45,327 nucleotides of DNA from DATLYF01 sp035575095 (GTDB taxonomy: Bacteria > Pseudomonadota > Gammaproteobacteria > Competibacterales > Competibacteraceae). Of this stretch, positions 23,256 through 31,792 are shown one piece after another. Position numbers and translations under genes: made by a program. The stretch is from assembly GCA_035575095.1 (NCBI GenBank), contig DATLYF010000033.1, positions 1 through 45,327 on the forward strand, read 5' to 3'. Within the stretch, counting starts at the first letter, position 1. Every line of letters starts with the position of its first letter. The notes under the pieces are model-generated. The model was not told the origin of the DNA. It did no database searches and was given only the letters and a program-made list of their open reading frames with translations.

Positions 23256-24308
23256 TCACCCGCCGATCCGCTGACGAATTTCTTGGCCGAGCTGGTAGGC
23301 GGCCATAGCGTAGAGAGGGCTGCGGTTGTAGCGGGTGATGACGTAGAAGTTGTGGAAGCCCACCCAATACTCAGGTCCGGTCTCCCCGGCCAGTTCCAGC
23401 AGCAGAGCGGGTGCGCGGTCGGCTGCGCGGGCGCCGCTGTCCACCCCCAGCCGGCGCAACTGGCCGTAGCTATAGCGCGGTTTGAGGTCGCTGTAGGCAC
23501 TGAGCAGGTCACGATAGCCGGGACCGGCGACGGTGGCCGGCGCGGTGACGCCCTCACCGTTCCGCCAGCCGTTGCGGGCCAGGTAGTTGGCGATACTGCC
23601 GATGGCATCCACGGGGTTGCGCCACAGGTCGCGATGACCGTCGCCATCGAAGTCCACCGCATAGTGGCGGTAACTGGAGGGCATGAACTGGGCCAGTCCC
23701 ATGGCGCCGGCATAGGAGCCCTTGAGGGAAAGGGGATCGATGCCTTCCTCGCGGGCGAGCAGCAGGAATTGCTCCAGCTCCTTGCGGAAGAAATCGGCAC
23801 GTTTGGGATAGTCGAAGGCCAGCGTAGCCAGGGCTTCCAGCACCCGGTAGCCGCCGGTGTTCTCGCCGTAGGCGGTCTCCACTCCGAGGATGGCGACGAT
23901 GATCTCCGCCGGCACCCCGTATTGCCGCTCCGCCTGGGCCAGAGCAGCAGCGTGTTGGCGCCAGAAGGCGGCGCCGTCGCCGATGCGCTTCTCGGTGAGG
24001 AAGATGCGGCGGTAGGCATGCCAGGGCTTGGACTCGGCCGGTTTACTGATAGTGGCGATGATCTCGGGGCGCGTCTGGGCGGCGCCGAACACCTGATACA
24101 GCCAACGCCGGTCGAGGCCGTGACGGGCCGCCACGGCCTGGATGAAGCCCTGCACCTCGGCACGCTCGACTAGGGAGCCCGCCACCGCTGCACGCGCAGT
24201 CGTGTCCGGCCGGCTTTCGCTCCAGGTGATGACCGGGGCCATGGTTTCGGCGGCGTGTGCAGCAGGCAGGGTGGCGGCGAGCAACAGGATGGCGCGGGCG
24301 GTGGTCAT
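23256..24308 (-). CDS. mltB: Membrane-bound lytic murein transglycosylase B
   Basis: MltB cleaves the MurNAc-GlcNAc bond to give 1,6-anhydro muropeptides, the substrate class recycled through AmpD. The 350-residue protein has a signal peptide (1-19, ending AHA) without a lipobox cysteine, so it is probably soluble periplasmic. The catalytic Glu144 is in ILGVETAYGENTGGYRV, and SYAGAMGLAQFMPSSYRHYA and DFDGDGHRDLW are family blocks. It starts 17 bases after the rodA stop. Confidence 0.95.
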   Translation of the reverse strand: MTTARAILLLAATLPAAHAAETMAPVITWSESRPDTTARAAVAGSLVERAEVQGFIQAVAARHGLDRRWLYQVFGAAQTRPEIIATISKPAESKPWHAYRRIFLTEKRIGDGAAFWRQHAAALAQAERQYGVPAEIIVAILGVETAYGENTGGYRVLEALATLAFDYPKRADFFRKELEQFLLLAREEGIDPLSLKGSYAGAMGLAQFMPSSYRHYAVDFDGDGHRDLWRNPVDAIGSIANYLARNGWRNGEGVTAPATVAGPGYRDLLSAYSDLKPRYSYGQLRRLGVDSGARAADRAPALLLELAGETGPEYWVGFHNFYVITRYNRSPLYAMAAYQLGQEIRQRIGG

Positions 24309-24325
24309 GGGCGGGCGTGTTGTTG

Positions 24326-25459
24326 TCAGTGGCTAAGCCGTTTGCGGTGGGCGCGAATGCTCATCAAGATACCGAAGCTGGCCATGATCGTCACCAGCGA
24401 GGTGCCGCCATAGCTGATCAGGGGCAGGGGCACGCCCACCACCGGCAGCAGCCCGCTGACCATGCCGGTGTTGACGAAGGCATAGACGAAGAAGATCAGG
24501 GCGAGACTGCCGCCCAGCAGGCGTGAATAGGTGTCCTGGGCCTGGGCGGCGATGTACAGGCTACGGCAGATGATGGCCAGGTACAGGGTGAGCAGCAGTC
24601 CGACCCCGAACAGGCCGAACTCCTCGGCGAACACGGCGAAGATGAAGTCGGTGGAACTCTCCGGCAGGAACTGCAGATAGCCCTGGCTGCCGTGCAGCCA
24701 GCCCTTGCCGTAGATACCGCCGGAGCCGATGGCAATCTTGGACTGGATGATGTGGTAGCCAGTGCCGAGCGGATCGGTCTCCGGATCAAGGAAGGTCAGT
24801 ACCCGCTGGCGTTGGTAGTCGTGCATGACGAAGGTCCAGAACAGCGGGGCGATGGCGGCGAAGGCGCCGATCAGGGCGAAGATGATCCTCCAGCTCAGTC
24901 CCCCCAGGAACAGGGCGAAGGCGCCGGAGCAGAACACCAGCAGCGCGGTGCCGAGGTCGGGCTGTCCGAGGATCAGCACCACCGGCGCCAGGGTGATGAC
25001 AGTGCCGATGATGAGATGGGGCCAGCGCGGCGGCAGCGGTTTGTCGGCGAAATACCAAGCCATCATCATCGGCACCGCCACCTTCATGATCTCCGACGGC
25101 TGGAAGCGGATGAAGCCCAGGTCGAGCCAGCGTTGCGCGCCCTTACCGATGTAGCCGACCATATCCACCGCCACCAGCAGCGCCGTGCCCGCCAGATAGA
25201 TCCAGGGCGTCCAGCCGCGCAGCCGCTGCGGCGGCAACTGGGCCAGCACCACCATCAGCACGAAGCCCAGCCCCAGGCGCATCCCCTGGCGCAGTACCAG
25301 GTCCAGATTCTGGCGGCCGGCGCTGTAGAGGATGACCAGCCCGAAGCCGGACGTGACCAGCAGCACCAGCAGCAGCGGCGGATCCAGCTTGATGCGCCGC
25401 AACAGTCCGGATGTGCCCTCGTCGATGGCGCCGATATTGCCCAGCAGAGGGATCTTCAT
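24326..25459 (-). CDS. rodA: Rod-shape SEDS glycosyltransferase RodA
   Basis: RodA polymerises lipid II into glycan strands in the elongasome, partnered with PBP2. The 377-residue protein has about ten membrane segments. SEDS motifs include GKGAQRWLDLGFIRFQPSE, LILGQPDLGTALLV and, near the C-terminus, VGVPLPLISYGGTSLVTIM. Its ATG overlaps the mrdA stop by four bases (ATGA), so the two partners are translationally coupled. Confidence 0.97.
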   Translation of the reverse strand: MKIPLLGNIGAIDEGTSGLLRRIKLDPPLLLVLLVTSGFGLVILYSAGRQNLDLVLRQGMRLGLGFVLMVVLAQLPPQRLRGWTPWIYLAGTALLVAVDMVGYIGKGAQRWLDLGFIRFQPSEIMKVAVPMMMAWYFADKPLPPRWPHLIIGTVITLAPVVLILGQPDLGTALLVFCSGAFALFLGGLSWRIIFALIGAFAAIAPLFWTFVMHDYQRQRVLTFLDPETDPLGTGYHIIQSKIAIGSGGIYGKGWLHGSQGYLQFLPESSTDFIFAVFAEEFGLFGVGLLLTLYLAIICRSLYIAAQAQDTYSRLLGGSLALIFFVYAFVNTGMVSGLLPVVGVPLPLISYGGTSLVTIMASFGILMSIRAHRKRLSH

Positions 25460-27327
25460 GAGGGGGGCAACTCCCGCAGGTAGGCGTCCATGATCTTGCG
25501 CGCGATAGGGGCGGCGGTGGCGCTGCCGCCGCCGCCGTTCTCGGCGATCACCGCCACGGCGATCCTGGGTGCTTCAGCCGGGGCGAAGGCCACGAACAGG
25601 GCGTGGTCTTGCAGCTCTTTGGCCAGCTTCGTGGCATCGTACTTCTCGTCCTGGCCCAGGGAGAACACCTGGGCAGTGCCGGTCTTGCCGGCGATGCGGT
25701 AGGGCAGGTCCACGGCGATCTTCTTGGCGGTGCCGGTCGGGCCGTGTACCACATTGACCATGCCGGCGATCACATAGTCCCAGTTGCGTATCTCCTTGAC
25801 CGCGATATCGGGCAGGGGGCGCGGTGCTTCCGGGGTGATCTGCTGGGTGCCCTGATCCTGGGTGGCGTACAGTAGCCGCGGCTTGAAGTGCTTGCCGCGG
25901 TTGGCCAGGGTCGCCGTCATCTGCGCCAGCTGCAGCGGCGTGGTCAGCATGTAGCCCTGGCCGATGCCGGCGATCAGGGTCTCGCCGGCATACCAGGGCT
26001 GCTTGTGAGCCTTCCTCTTCCACTCCGGCGAGGGCAGCAGACCTGGTTTCTCGCCTAGCAGGTCGATGCCGGTGGGCTTGCCCAGACTGAACTGGTCCAG
26101 GTAGTCATGCAGCCGGTCGATGCCCATGTTGTTGGCCAGGTCGTAGAAGTAGACGTCGCAGGACTCGGTGATGGCCTTGTCCAGATTGGTACGGCCGTGG
26201 CCGCCGCGCTTCCAATCGCGGAACTTGTGCTCCTGGCCGGGCAGGCGGTAGAGGCCGGGGCAGAACACCGACCGGTTGCGGTCGGTGACGCCCAGCTCCA
26301 GCCCGGCCAGGCCGATGGCGGGTTTGACCGTGGAGCCGGGTGGGTAGACGCCGCGCAGGGCGCGGTTGAACAGCGGCCGATCGGGGGAGGTGTTGAGGGC
26401 AGTGTAGGTGAGGCTGTCGATGCCGTTGACGAAGGGGTTGGGGTCGTAACTGGGCTGGCTTACCATGGCCAGCACCTCGCCGTTGCGCGGGTCGAGGGCG
26501 ACCACGGCGCCGTTGTGGCCCTCCAGGGCCTGTTCCGCCACCGCCTGCAGGCGCGTGTCGATGGTGAGATAGAGGTTTTTGCCGGGAACCGGCGGGATCT
26601 TTTCCAATACCCGTAACACCCGGCCCTGAGCATTGGTTTCTACCTGTTGATAACCGACCCGGCCGCGCAGCACATCCTCGTAGGAGCGTTCCACGCCAAT
26701 CTTGCCGATATGGGTGCTGCCGGCGTACTCACCGGGGTCGATACGCTGCAGCTCTTTTTCGTCGATGCGCCCGACATAGCCGACGATGTGGGCGGCATGC
26801 TTGCCCATGGGATAGTAGCGGGTGAGATCGGCCTTGATCTCCACCCCGGGAAAGCGGTGCAGATCCACCGCCAATGCCGCTACCTCGCGATCGCTCAGGC
26901 CGAAGCGCAGCGGCACCCCGTTATAGGCCGGGGTGCGCTTCACCAGCTTGCGGAAGCGGCCGATATCCTGGTCGCTGATGGGGATGCGGCGGCGGAGTTC
27001 GTCCAGGATGACATCCATGTCCTCGACCTGCTCAGGGGTGATCTCCAGGCGGTAAGAGGGCAGGTTGTCGGCCAGCAGCACGCCGTTGCGGTCGTAGATC
27101 AGGCCGCGGCTGGGCGGCAATGGCTGCAGCTTGACCCGGTTGCTTTCCGACAGAGTGGTGAAGAGCTCGTGGTTGAGTACTTGCAGATAAGCCATGCGCC
27201 CCATCAGGATGAGCAGGGCCAGCACCACCAGGGCCAGGATTACCAGGGCGCGGCGGCCGAACAGTTCGGCCTCCAGGCGCTGGTCCTTTTCCTGGGTCAG
27301 GGTGTTGCCGTTACGTGGCTTGGACAT
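25456..27327 (-). CDS. mrdA: Penicillin-binding protein 2 (elongasome transpeptidase)
   Basis: PBP2 cross-links peptidoglycan during lateral wall growth. The 623-residue protein has one N-terminal membrane segment (about 27-43), a pedestal domain, and a transpeptidase domain with SxxK S332-TVK335, SxD S389-CD391 (ITESCDVYFYDL) and KTG 548-550 (IAGKTGTAQVF). RGLIYDRNGVLLADN is the usual dimerisation-domain block. It lies 27 bases after mreD and overlaps rodA. Confidence 0.97.
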   Translation of the reverse strand: MSKPRNGNTLTQEKDQRLEAELFGRRALVILALVVLALLILMGRMAYLQVLNHELFTTLSESNRVKLQPLPPSRGLIYDRNGVLLADNLPSYRLEITPEQVEDMDVILDELRRRIPISDQDIGRFRKLVKRTPAYNGVPLRFGLSDREVAALAVDLHRFPGVEIKADLTRYYPMGKHAAHIVGYVGRIDEKELQRIDPGEYAGSTHIGKIGVERSYEDVLRGRVGYQQVETNAQGRVLRVLEKIPPVPGKNLYLTIDTRLQAVAEQALEGHNGAVVALDPRNGEVLAMVSQPSYDPNPFVNGIDSLTYTALNTSPDRPLFNRALRGVYPPGSTVKPAIGLAGLELGVTDRNRSVFCPGLYRLPGQEHKFRDWKRGGHGRTNLDKAITESCDVYFYDLANNMGIDRLHDYLDQFSLGKPTGIDLLGEKPGLLPSPEWKRKAHKQPWYAGETLIAGIGQGYMLTTPLQLAQMTATLANRGKHFKPRLLYATQDQGTQQITPEAPRPLPDIAVKEIRNWDYVIAGMVNVVHGPTGTAKKIAVDLPYRIAGKTGTAQVFSLGQDEKYDATKLAKELQDHALFVAFAPAEAPRIAVAVIAENGGGGSATAAPIARKIMDAYLRELPPS

Positions 27328-27354
27328 GGCACAGCGTGGCAGAGCGGGTTGCCG

Positions 27355-27843
27355 TCAACTGACCTGAAAATGGCGGCGCAGGTCGCGCAGAATGATAAAC
27401 AGCCAGGGCCACAACAGCATCCCTCCCAGGGCCGGGGCGAGATACCACCAGTCGCGCGGCGGATAGCCTACCACGCCGTTGATCCACACCAGCAGCAGCT
27501 GCTTCACCAACAGCAGCAGGAGCACGCTCCAGGCCTGTTGCCAGAGCGGGAAGACCCGTATGCGGCGGTAGGTCTTGAGGGTCATGTAGGCCACCACCGT
27601 CATGGCCAGGGCATTCTGGCCGAGCAGGGTGCCGCGGGCGGCGTCCTGCAACAGCCCTAGCGTCCAGGCGCTGCCCACGCCCAGGCGGTGGGGTAGGGCC
27701 ATGCACCAGTAGATCATCACCAGAGACAGCCAGTCCGGGCGGAAGTGATCCAGCCAAGGCGGCAGCGGAATGCTGTCGAGGACGAAGGCGATGAGGAGGG
27801 TGCATAGAATGATCCAGCCACCCTGGCGCTGGATCGTTTTCAT
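27355..27843 (-). CDS. mreD: Rod-shape determining protein MreD
   Basis: MreD is an inner-membrane partner of MreC in the elongasome. The 162-residue protein has five to six hydrophobic segments. LDSIPLPPWLDHFRPDWLSLVMIYW and GLLQDAARGTLLGQNALAMT are characteristic, the latter being the conserved GL..D...G..LG..AL motif. Its ATG overlaps the mreC stop by four bases. Both neighbours confirm the call. Confidence 0.95.
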   Translation of the reverse strand: MKTIQRQGGWIILCTLLIAFVLDSIPLPPWLDHFRPDWLSLVMIYWCMALPHRLGVGSAWTLGLLQDAARGTLLGQNALAMTVVAYMTLKTYRRIRVFPLWQQAWSVLLLLLVKQLLLVWINGVVGYPPRDWWYLAPALGGMLLWPWLFIILRDLRRHFQVS

Positions 27844-28730
27844 GGCGCTTTGTAGGGACCGACGCGCATGCTGTCGGCCTCCGGTTCGGGGTCGCTGACC
27901 ACCAGCAGCACCTCGCGGATGCGGTCCAGCTGAGTGGTGGGCTGGGCGACGATCTTGGCGAAGGGGCTTCCAGGATCGAACTCGACCTTGGTCACCCTGG
28001 CTACCGGGTAGCCGCGCGGGAAGCGCCCGCCCAGTCCGGAGGTGACCAGCAGATCGCCGACCTCGATGTCATCGTTGTTGGGGATATAGGGCAATTCCAG
28101 CTCCTGGAACTTGCCGGTGCCCACCGCCAGGGTGCGCAGTCCGTTGCGATTGACCTGCACCGGCAGGGCGTGGTTGGGGTCGGTGATCAGGATGGCCGTG
28201 GAGGTGAAGGTATTGGCATGGATGATCTGGCCGATCACGCCCTGCTGATCGAGCAGCGGCTGGCCCGGATAGACGCCGTGACTCCGGCCTTTATTGAGCA
28301 GGATCTGGTGCCGATAGGGGTCGAAGTCCACCGTCAGCAGTTCGGCGATCAGCACTCGCTCTTTGATGCTGACCGAGGACTCCAGCAGCATGCGCAGGCG
28401 CCGGTTCTCCGCCTCGATGGCGGCCAGACGCTGCAATTGGGCGTTGAGGAACAGCTGCTTCTGCTTGAGCTGCTGGTTCTCTTCGACCAGCGCCTCGCGG
28501 CTCGCCAGGTTGCGGGAGAGCTGCTCCCAGGCGCTGAACGGCAACTGCATGGCGTACTGCACCGGATAGAGCAGGGTGGAGAGGACGTCGCGCAACCGCT
28601 CCAGTTGCTGATAGCGCTGGTCCAGCGTCATCAGCGCCAGCGAGGCGAGCAGGAACACTACCACGCGGACGTTGGCGCTTGCCTCCGGCGCGAACAGCGG
28701 CTTGTCGCCGTTGGGTTTGATCCGGGCCAA
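27840..28730 (-). CDS. mreC: Rod-shape determining protein MreC
   Basis: MreC is a periplasmic scaffold that activates PBP2/RodA. The 296-residue protein has an N-terminal membrane segment (VVVFLLASLALMTLD), a coiled coil (about 65-115) and the two beta-barrel domains, with ILLNKGRSHGVYPGQPLLDQ, GVIGQI and GDLLVTSGLGGRFPRGYPVA. The only start in the open frame is TTG at 28730 without a clear Shine-Dalgarno; the 54-base gap to mreB carries no better codon. The start is therefore uncertain. Confidence 0.95.
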   Translation of the reverse strand: MARIKPNGDKPLFAPEASANVRVVVFLLASLALMTLDQRYQQLERLRDVLSTLLYPVQYAMQLPFSAWEQLSRNLASREALVEENQQLKQKQLFLNAQLQRLAAIEAENRRLRMLLESSVSIKERVLIAELLTVDFDPYRHQILLNKGRSHGVYPGQPLLDQQGVIGQIIHANTFTSTAILITDPNHALPVQVNRNGLRTLAVGTGKFQELELPYIPNNDDIEVGDLLVTSGLGGRFPRGYPVARVTKVEFDPGSPFAKIVAQPTTQLDRIREVLLVVSDPEPEADSMRVGPYKAP

Positions 28731-28784
28731 GGGAGCCAGCTCGACGGGCCGGAGCGGACCGGAACGGATGACCGCCGCAGAGGT

Positions 28785-29834
28785 TTACTCGATGCCGAAG
28801 GCATCGGTGCCGTGGGCGTCGATCAGTTCCAGCACGCGGCCGCCGCCGCGGGCGACGCAGGTCAGGGGATCGTCGGCGATGACCACATTGAGACCGGTTT
28901 CCTCCATGATCAGCTTGTCGATATTGCGCAGCAGCGCCCCGCCGCCGGTGAGCACGATACCGCGGTCGGCGACGTCGCCGGCTAGTTCCGGGGGAGTGGC
29001 TTCGAGTGCCGTCTTGACCGCGCCGACGATGCCGGACAGGGGCTCTTGCAGCGCCTCCAGGATTTCGTTGGAATTGAGGGTGAAGCTGCGCGGCACGCCC
29101 TCGGCCAGGTTGCGGCCGCGGATCTCGATCTCGCGCACCTCGTTGTCGGGATAGGCGCTGCCGATTTCCTGCTTGATGCGCTCGGCGGTGGGCTCACCGA
29201 TGAGCACGCCGTAATTGCGGCGCACGTAGTTGATGATAGCCTCGTCGAAGCGGTCGCCGCCGATACGCACCGAAGCCGAGTAGACGATGCCGTTGAGCGA
29301 GATTACCGCCACCTCGGAGGTGCCGCCGCCGATGTCCAGCACCATGGAGCCGCGCGCCTCGTCCACTGGCATGCCGGCGCCGATGGCCGCCGCCATCGGT
29401 TCCTGGATCAGGTAGACCTCACGGGCGCCGGCGCCCATGGCCGACTCGCGGATGGCGCGGCGCTCGACCTGGGTGGAGCCGCAGGGCACGCAGACCAGGA
29501 CCCGCGGGCTGGGGCTGAAGAACTTGCGCGCATGCACCTTCTTGATGAAGTGCTGCAGCATCTTCTCGGTGACCACGAAGTCGGCGATGACGCCGTCTTT
29601 CAGTGGGCGGATGGTGGTCAGGTTGCCGGGGGTGCGGCCGAGCATGCGCTTGGCCTCCATGCCCACGGCGGCAATGGTACGCGGCCCGCCTCGATTGGGA
29701 TCCTGATGGATGGCCACCACCGAGGGCTCGTTCAGGACGATGCCGGCGCCACGCACGTAGATCAGCGTGTTGGCGGTGCCCAGATCGATCGAGAGGTCAT
29801 TGGAAAACAGACCGCGTAGCCGCTTCGGGAGCAT
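28785..29834 (-). CDS. mreB: Actin-like rod-shape protein MreB
   Basis: MreB forms membrane-associated filaments that orient lateral wall synthesis. The 349-residue protein begins with a short amphipathic stretch, then IDLGTANTLIYV (phosphate 1), VLDIGGGTSEVAVISLNGIV (phosphate 2) and GIVLTGGGALLRNID (adenosine region). Length and motifs are those of canonical MreB. It is the first gene of a long minus-strand run down to mltB and lies divergent from gatC across a 123-base gap that should hold both promoters. Confidence 0.98.
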   Translation of the reverse strand: MLPKRLRGLFSNDLSIDLGTANTLIYVRGAGIVLNEPSVVAIHQDPNRGGPRTIAAVGMEAKRMLGRTPGNLTTIRPLKDGVIADFVVTEKMLQHFIKKVHARKFFSPSPRVLVCVPCGSTQVERRAIRESAMGAGAREVYLIQEPMAAAIGAGMPVDEARGSMVLDIGGGTSEVAVISLNGIVYSASVRIGGDRFDEAIINYVRRNYGVLIGEPTAERIKQEIGSAYPDNEVREIEIRGRNLAEGVPRSFTLNSNEILEALQEPLSGIVGAVKTALEATPPELAGDVADRGIVLTGGGALLRNIDKLIMEETGLNVVIADDPLTCVARGGGRVLELIDAHGTDAFGIE

Positions 29835-29957
29835 TCTCGCATTCTACCTGCAAATGAAAGCGCTCAATGCTAACAAGGCGGGGGGATTGGGAGCAAGCGA
29901 GCTTTGTGCTACCGTGAGCGACCCGAAAACGATCGATCCAGCAGGGAGAATCACTCG

Positions 29958-30245
29958 ATGTCGATAGGGCCCGATGAGGTCAAGCGCATCGCCCATCTGG
30001 CGCGGCTCGCCATCCGCGCCGAGGCGATCCCCGGCTATGCCCGCGAGCTGTCCTCCATCATCGAGCTGGTGGAGCGCATGAACGCCGTCGACACCAGCGC
30101 CGTGGAGCCCCTGGCCCATCCGCTGGAAATGGCGCAACGCTTGCGCGACGACGTGGTCACCGAGCGCAACCAGCGCGAGCGCTTCCAGGCCATTGCCCCG
30201 CTCACCGAGGCCGGGCTCTATTTGGTGCCCAAGGTCATCGAATGA
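29958..30245 (+). CDS. gatC: Glutamyl/aspartyl-tRNA amidotransferase subunit C
   Basis: GatC stabilises the GatCAB complex that amidates misacylated Glu-tRNA(Gln) or Asp-tRNA(Asn). The ATG at 29958 gives 95 residues with VKRIAHLARLAI at the N-terminus and EPLAHPLEMAQRLRDD in the middle, then APLTEAGLYLVPKVIE. An in-frame earlier start at 29904 is not supported by homology. Upstream, TGTGCTACCGT near 29901-29911 resembles an extended -10 element. Confidence 0.96.
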   Translation: MSIGPDEVKRIAHLARLAIRAEAIPGYARELSSIIELVERMNAVDTSAVEPLAHPLEMAQRLRDDVVTERNQRERFQAIAPLTEAGLYLVPKVIE

Positions 30246-30306
30246 TCCGCGTGCGGTGCTTGGCGCCCAGCGCCCTCCGCACCGCGCAGCCGTATACGGA
30301 AAGGCC

Positions 30307-31758
30307 ATGCACAGCAAGACCATCGCCGAACTCGCCGCCGCACTGGCGGCCCGGGAATTCTCCAGCGAGGAGCTGACCCGCCACTATCTGGCGCGCATCA
30401 CGTCCCTGGACGGGCGCCTCAACAGCTTCATTACCGTCACCGCCGAGCGCGCGCTGGCGCAGGCCCGCGCCGCCGATCGCCGCCTGGCCGCGGGCGAGGC
30501 CGGTCCGCTCACCGGTATTCCCCTGGCGCACAAGGACATCTTCTGCACCGAAGGGGTGAAGACCTCCTGCGGCTCGAAGATGCTGGACAACTTCATCGCC
30601 CCCTACGACGCCACGGTGGTCGAGCGCCTCGACCGCGCCGGCATGGTGATGCTGGGCAAGACCAACATGGACGAGTTCGCCATGGGCTCGAGCAACGAGA
30701 ACAGCTACTACGGCCCGGTGCGCAACCCCTGGGATACGCGGGCCGTACCTGGTGGCTCCTCGGGCGGCTCGGCGGCTGCCGTAGCCGCCCGCCTGACGCC
30801 GGCAGCCACCGGCACCGATACCGGCGGTTCCATCCGTCAGCCGGCGGCGCTATGCGGCATCACCGGCCTCAAGCCCACCTACGGCCGGGTTTCACGCTGG
30901 GGCATGATTGCCTTCGCCTCCAGCCTCGACCAGGGTGGACCGCTGGCGGCGAGCGCCGAGGACTGCGCGTTGCTGCTCGCCGCCATGGCCGGTTTCGACG
31001 AGCGCGATTCCACCAGCGCCGACCGGCCGGTGCCCGATTACCGGGCCAGCCTGAACGACGACATCCGGGGGCTGCGCATCGGCCTGCCCAAGGAATACTT
31101 CGGCGCGGGCCTGGACGCCGGTGTAGCCCGAGTCATCGAGGCGGCGCTGGAGGAATACAAGCGGCTCGGCGCCGAGCTGGTGGAGGTCAGCCTGCCCAAC
31201 AGCGCCCTCGCCATCCCCGCTTACTACGTAGTGGCGCCGGCCGAGGCTTCCAGCAACCTCGCGCGCTATGACGGCGTGCGCTACGGTTACCGCTGTGCCG
31301 AGCCCAAGGATCTGCTGGACCTCTACACCCGCTCCCGCGGTGAGGGCTTTGGCCCCGAGGTGCAGCGGCGCATCATGGTGGGTACCTACGCCCTGTCCGC
31401 CGGCTACTACGACGCCTATTACCTGAAGGCGCAGAAGATCCGCCGCCTGATCCGCGATGATTTCCGGCGCGCCTTCGCCGAGGTAGACGTGATCATGGGG
31501 CCGACCGCGCCGACGGTGGCCTTCGATCTGGGTGAAAAGAGTACCGATCCGGTGGCCATGTATCTCAACGACATCTACACCGTCTCGGCCAACCTGGCCG
31601 GCCTGCCCGGCATGTCCATCCCGGTGGGCTTTTCCGCTGGCCGCCCGGTGGGCTTGCAGATCATCGGCGACTACTTCGCCGAGGGCCGGCTGCTCAACGT
31701 CGCCCATCGCTACCAGCAGGTCAGTGACTGGCACCGGCGCATGCCGGCAGGGTTTTGA
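30307..31758 (+). CDS. gatA: Glutamyl/aspartyl-tRNA amidotransferase subunit A
   Basis: GatA is the amidase-signature subunit that releases ammonia from glutamine. The ATG at 30307, preceded by GGAAAGG, gives 483 residues. The Lys-Ser-Ser catalytic triad is visible in PLAHKDIFCTEG (Lys), PGGSSGGSAAAVAA (Ser) and GTDTGGSIRQPAA (Ser). PVGFSAGRPVGLQIIG near the C-terminus is typical. It lies 61 bases after gatC and 34 bases before gatB in one transcription unit. Confidence 0.97.
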   Translation: MHSKTIAELAAALAAREFSSEELTRHYLARITSLDGRLNSFITVTAERALAQARAADRRLAAGEAGPLTGIPLAHKDIFCTEGVKTSCGSKMLDNFIAPYDATVVERLDRAGMVMLGKTNMDEFAMGSSNENSYYGPVRNPWDTRAVPGGSSGGSAAAVAARLTPAATGTDTGGSIRQPAALCGITGLKPTYGRVSRWGMIAFASSLDQGGPLAASAEDCALLLAAMAGFDERDSTSADRPVPDYRASLNDDIRGLRIGLPKEYFGAGLDAGVARVIEAALEEYKRLGAELVEVSLPNSALAIPAYYVVAPAEASSNLARYDGVRYGYRCAEPKDLLDLYTRSRGEGFGPEVQRRIMVGTYALSAGYYDAYYLKAQKIRRLIRDDFRRAFAEVDVIMGPTAPTVAFDLGEKSTDPVAMYLNDIYTVSANLAGLPGMSIPVGFSAGRPVGLQIIGDYFAEGRLLNVAHRYQQVSDWHRRMPAGF

Positions 31759-31792
31759 ACCGACGGACCCCCCTCGCAAAGGTACCGAAACG

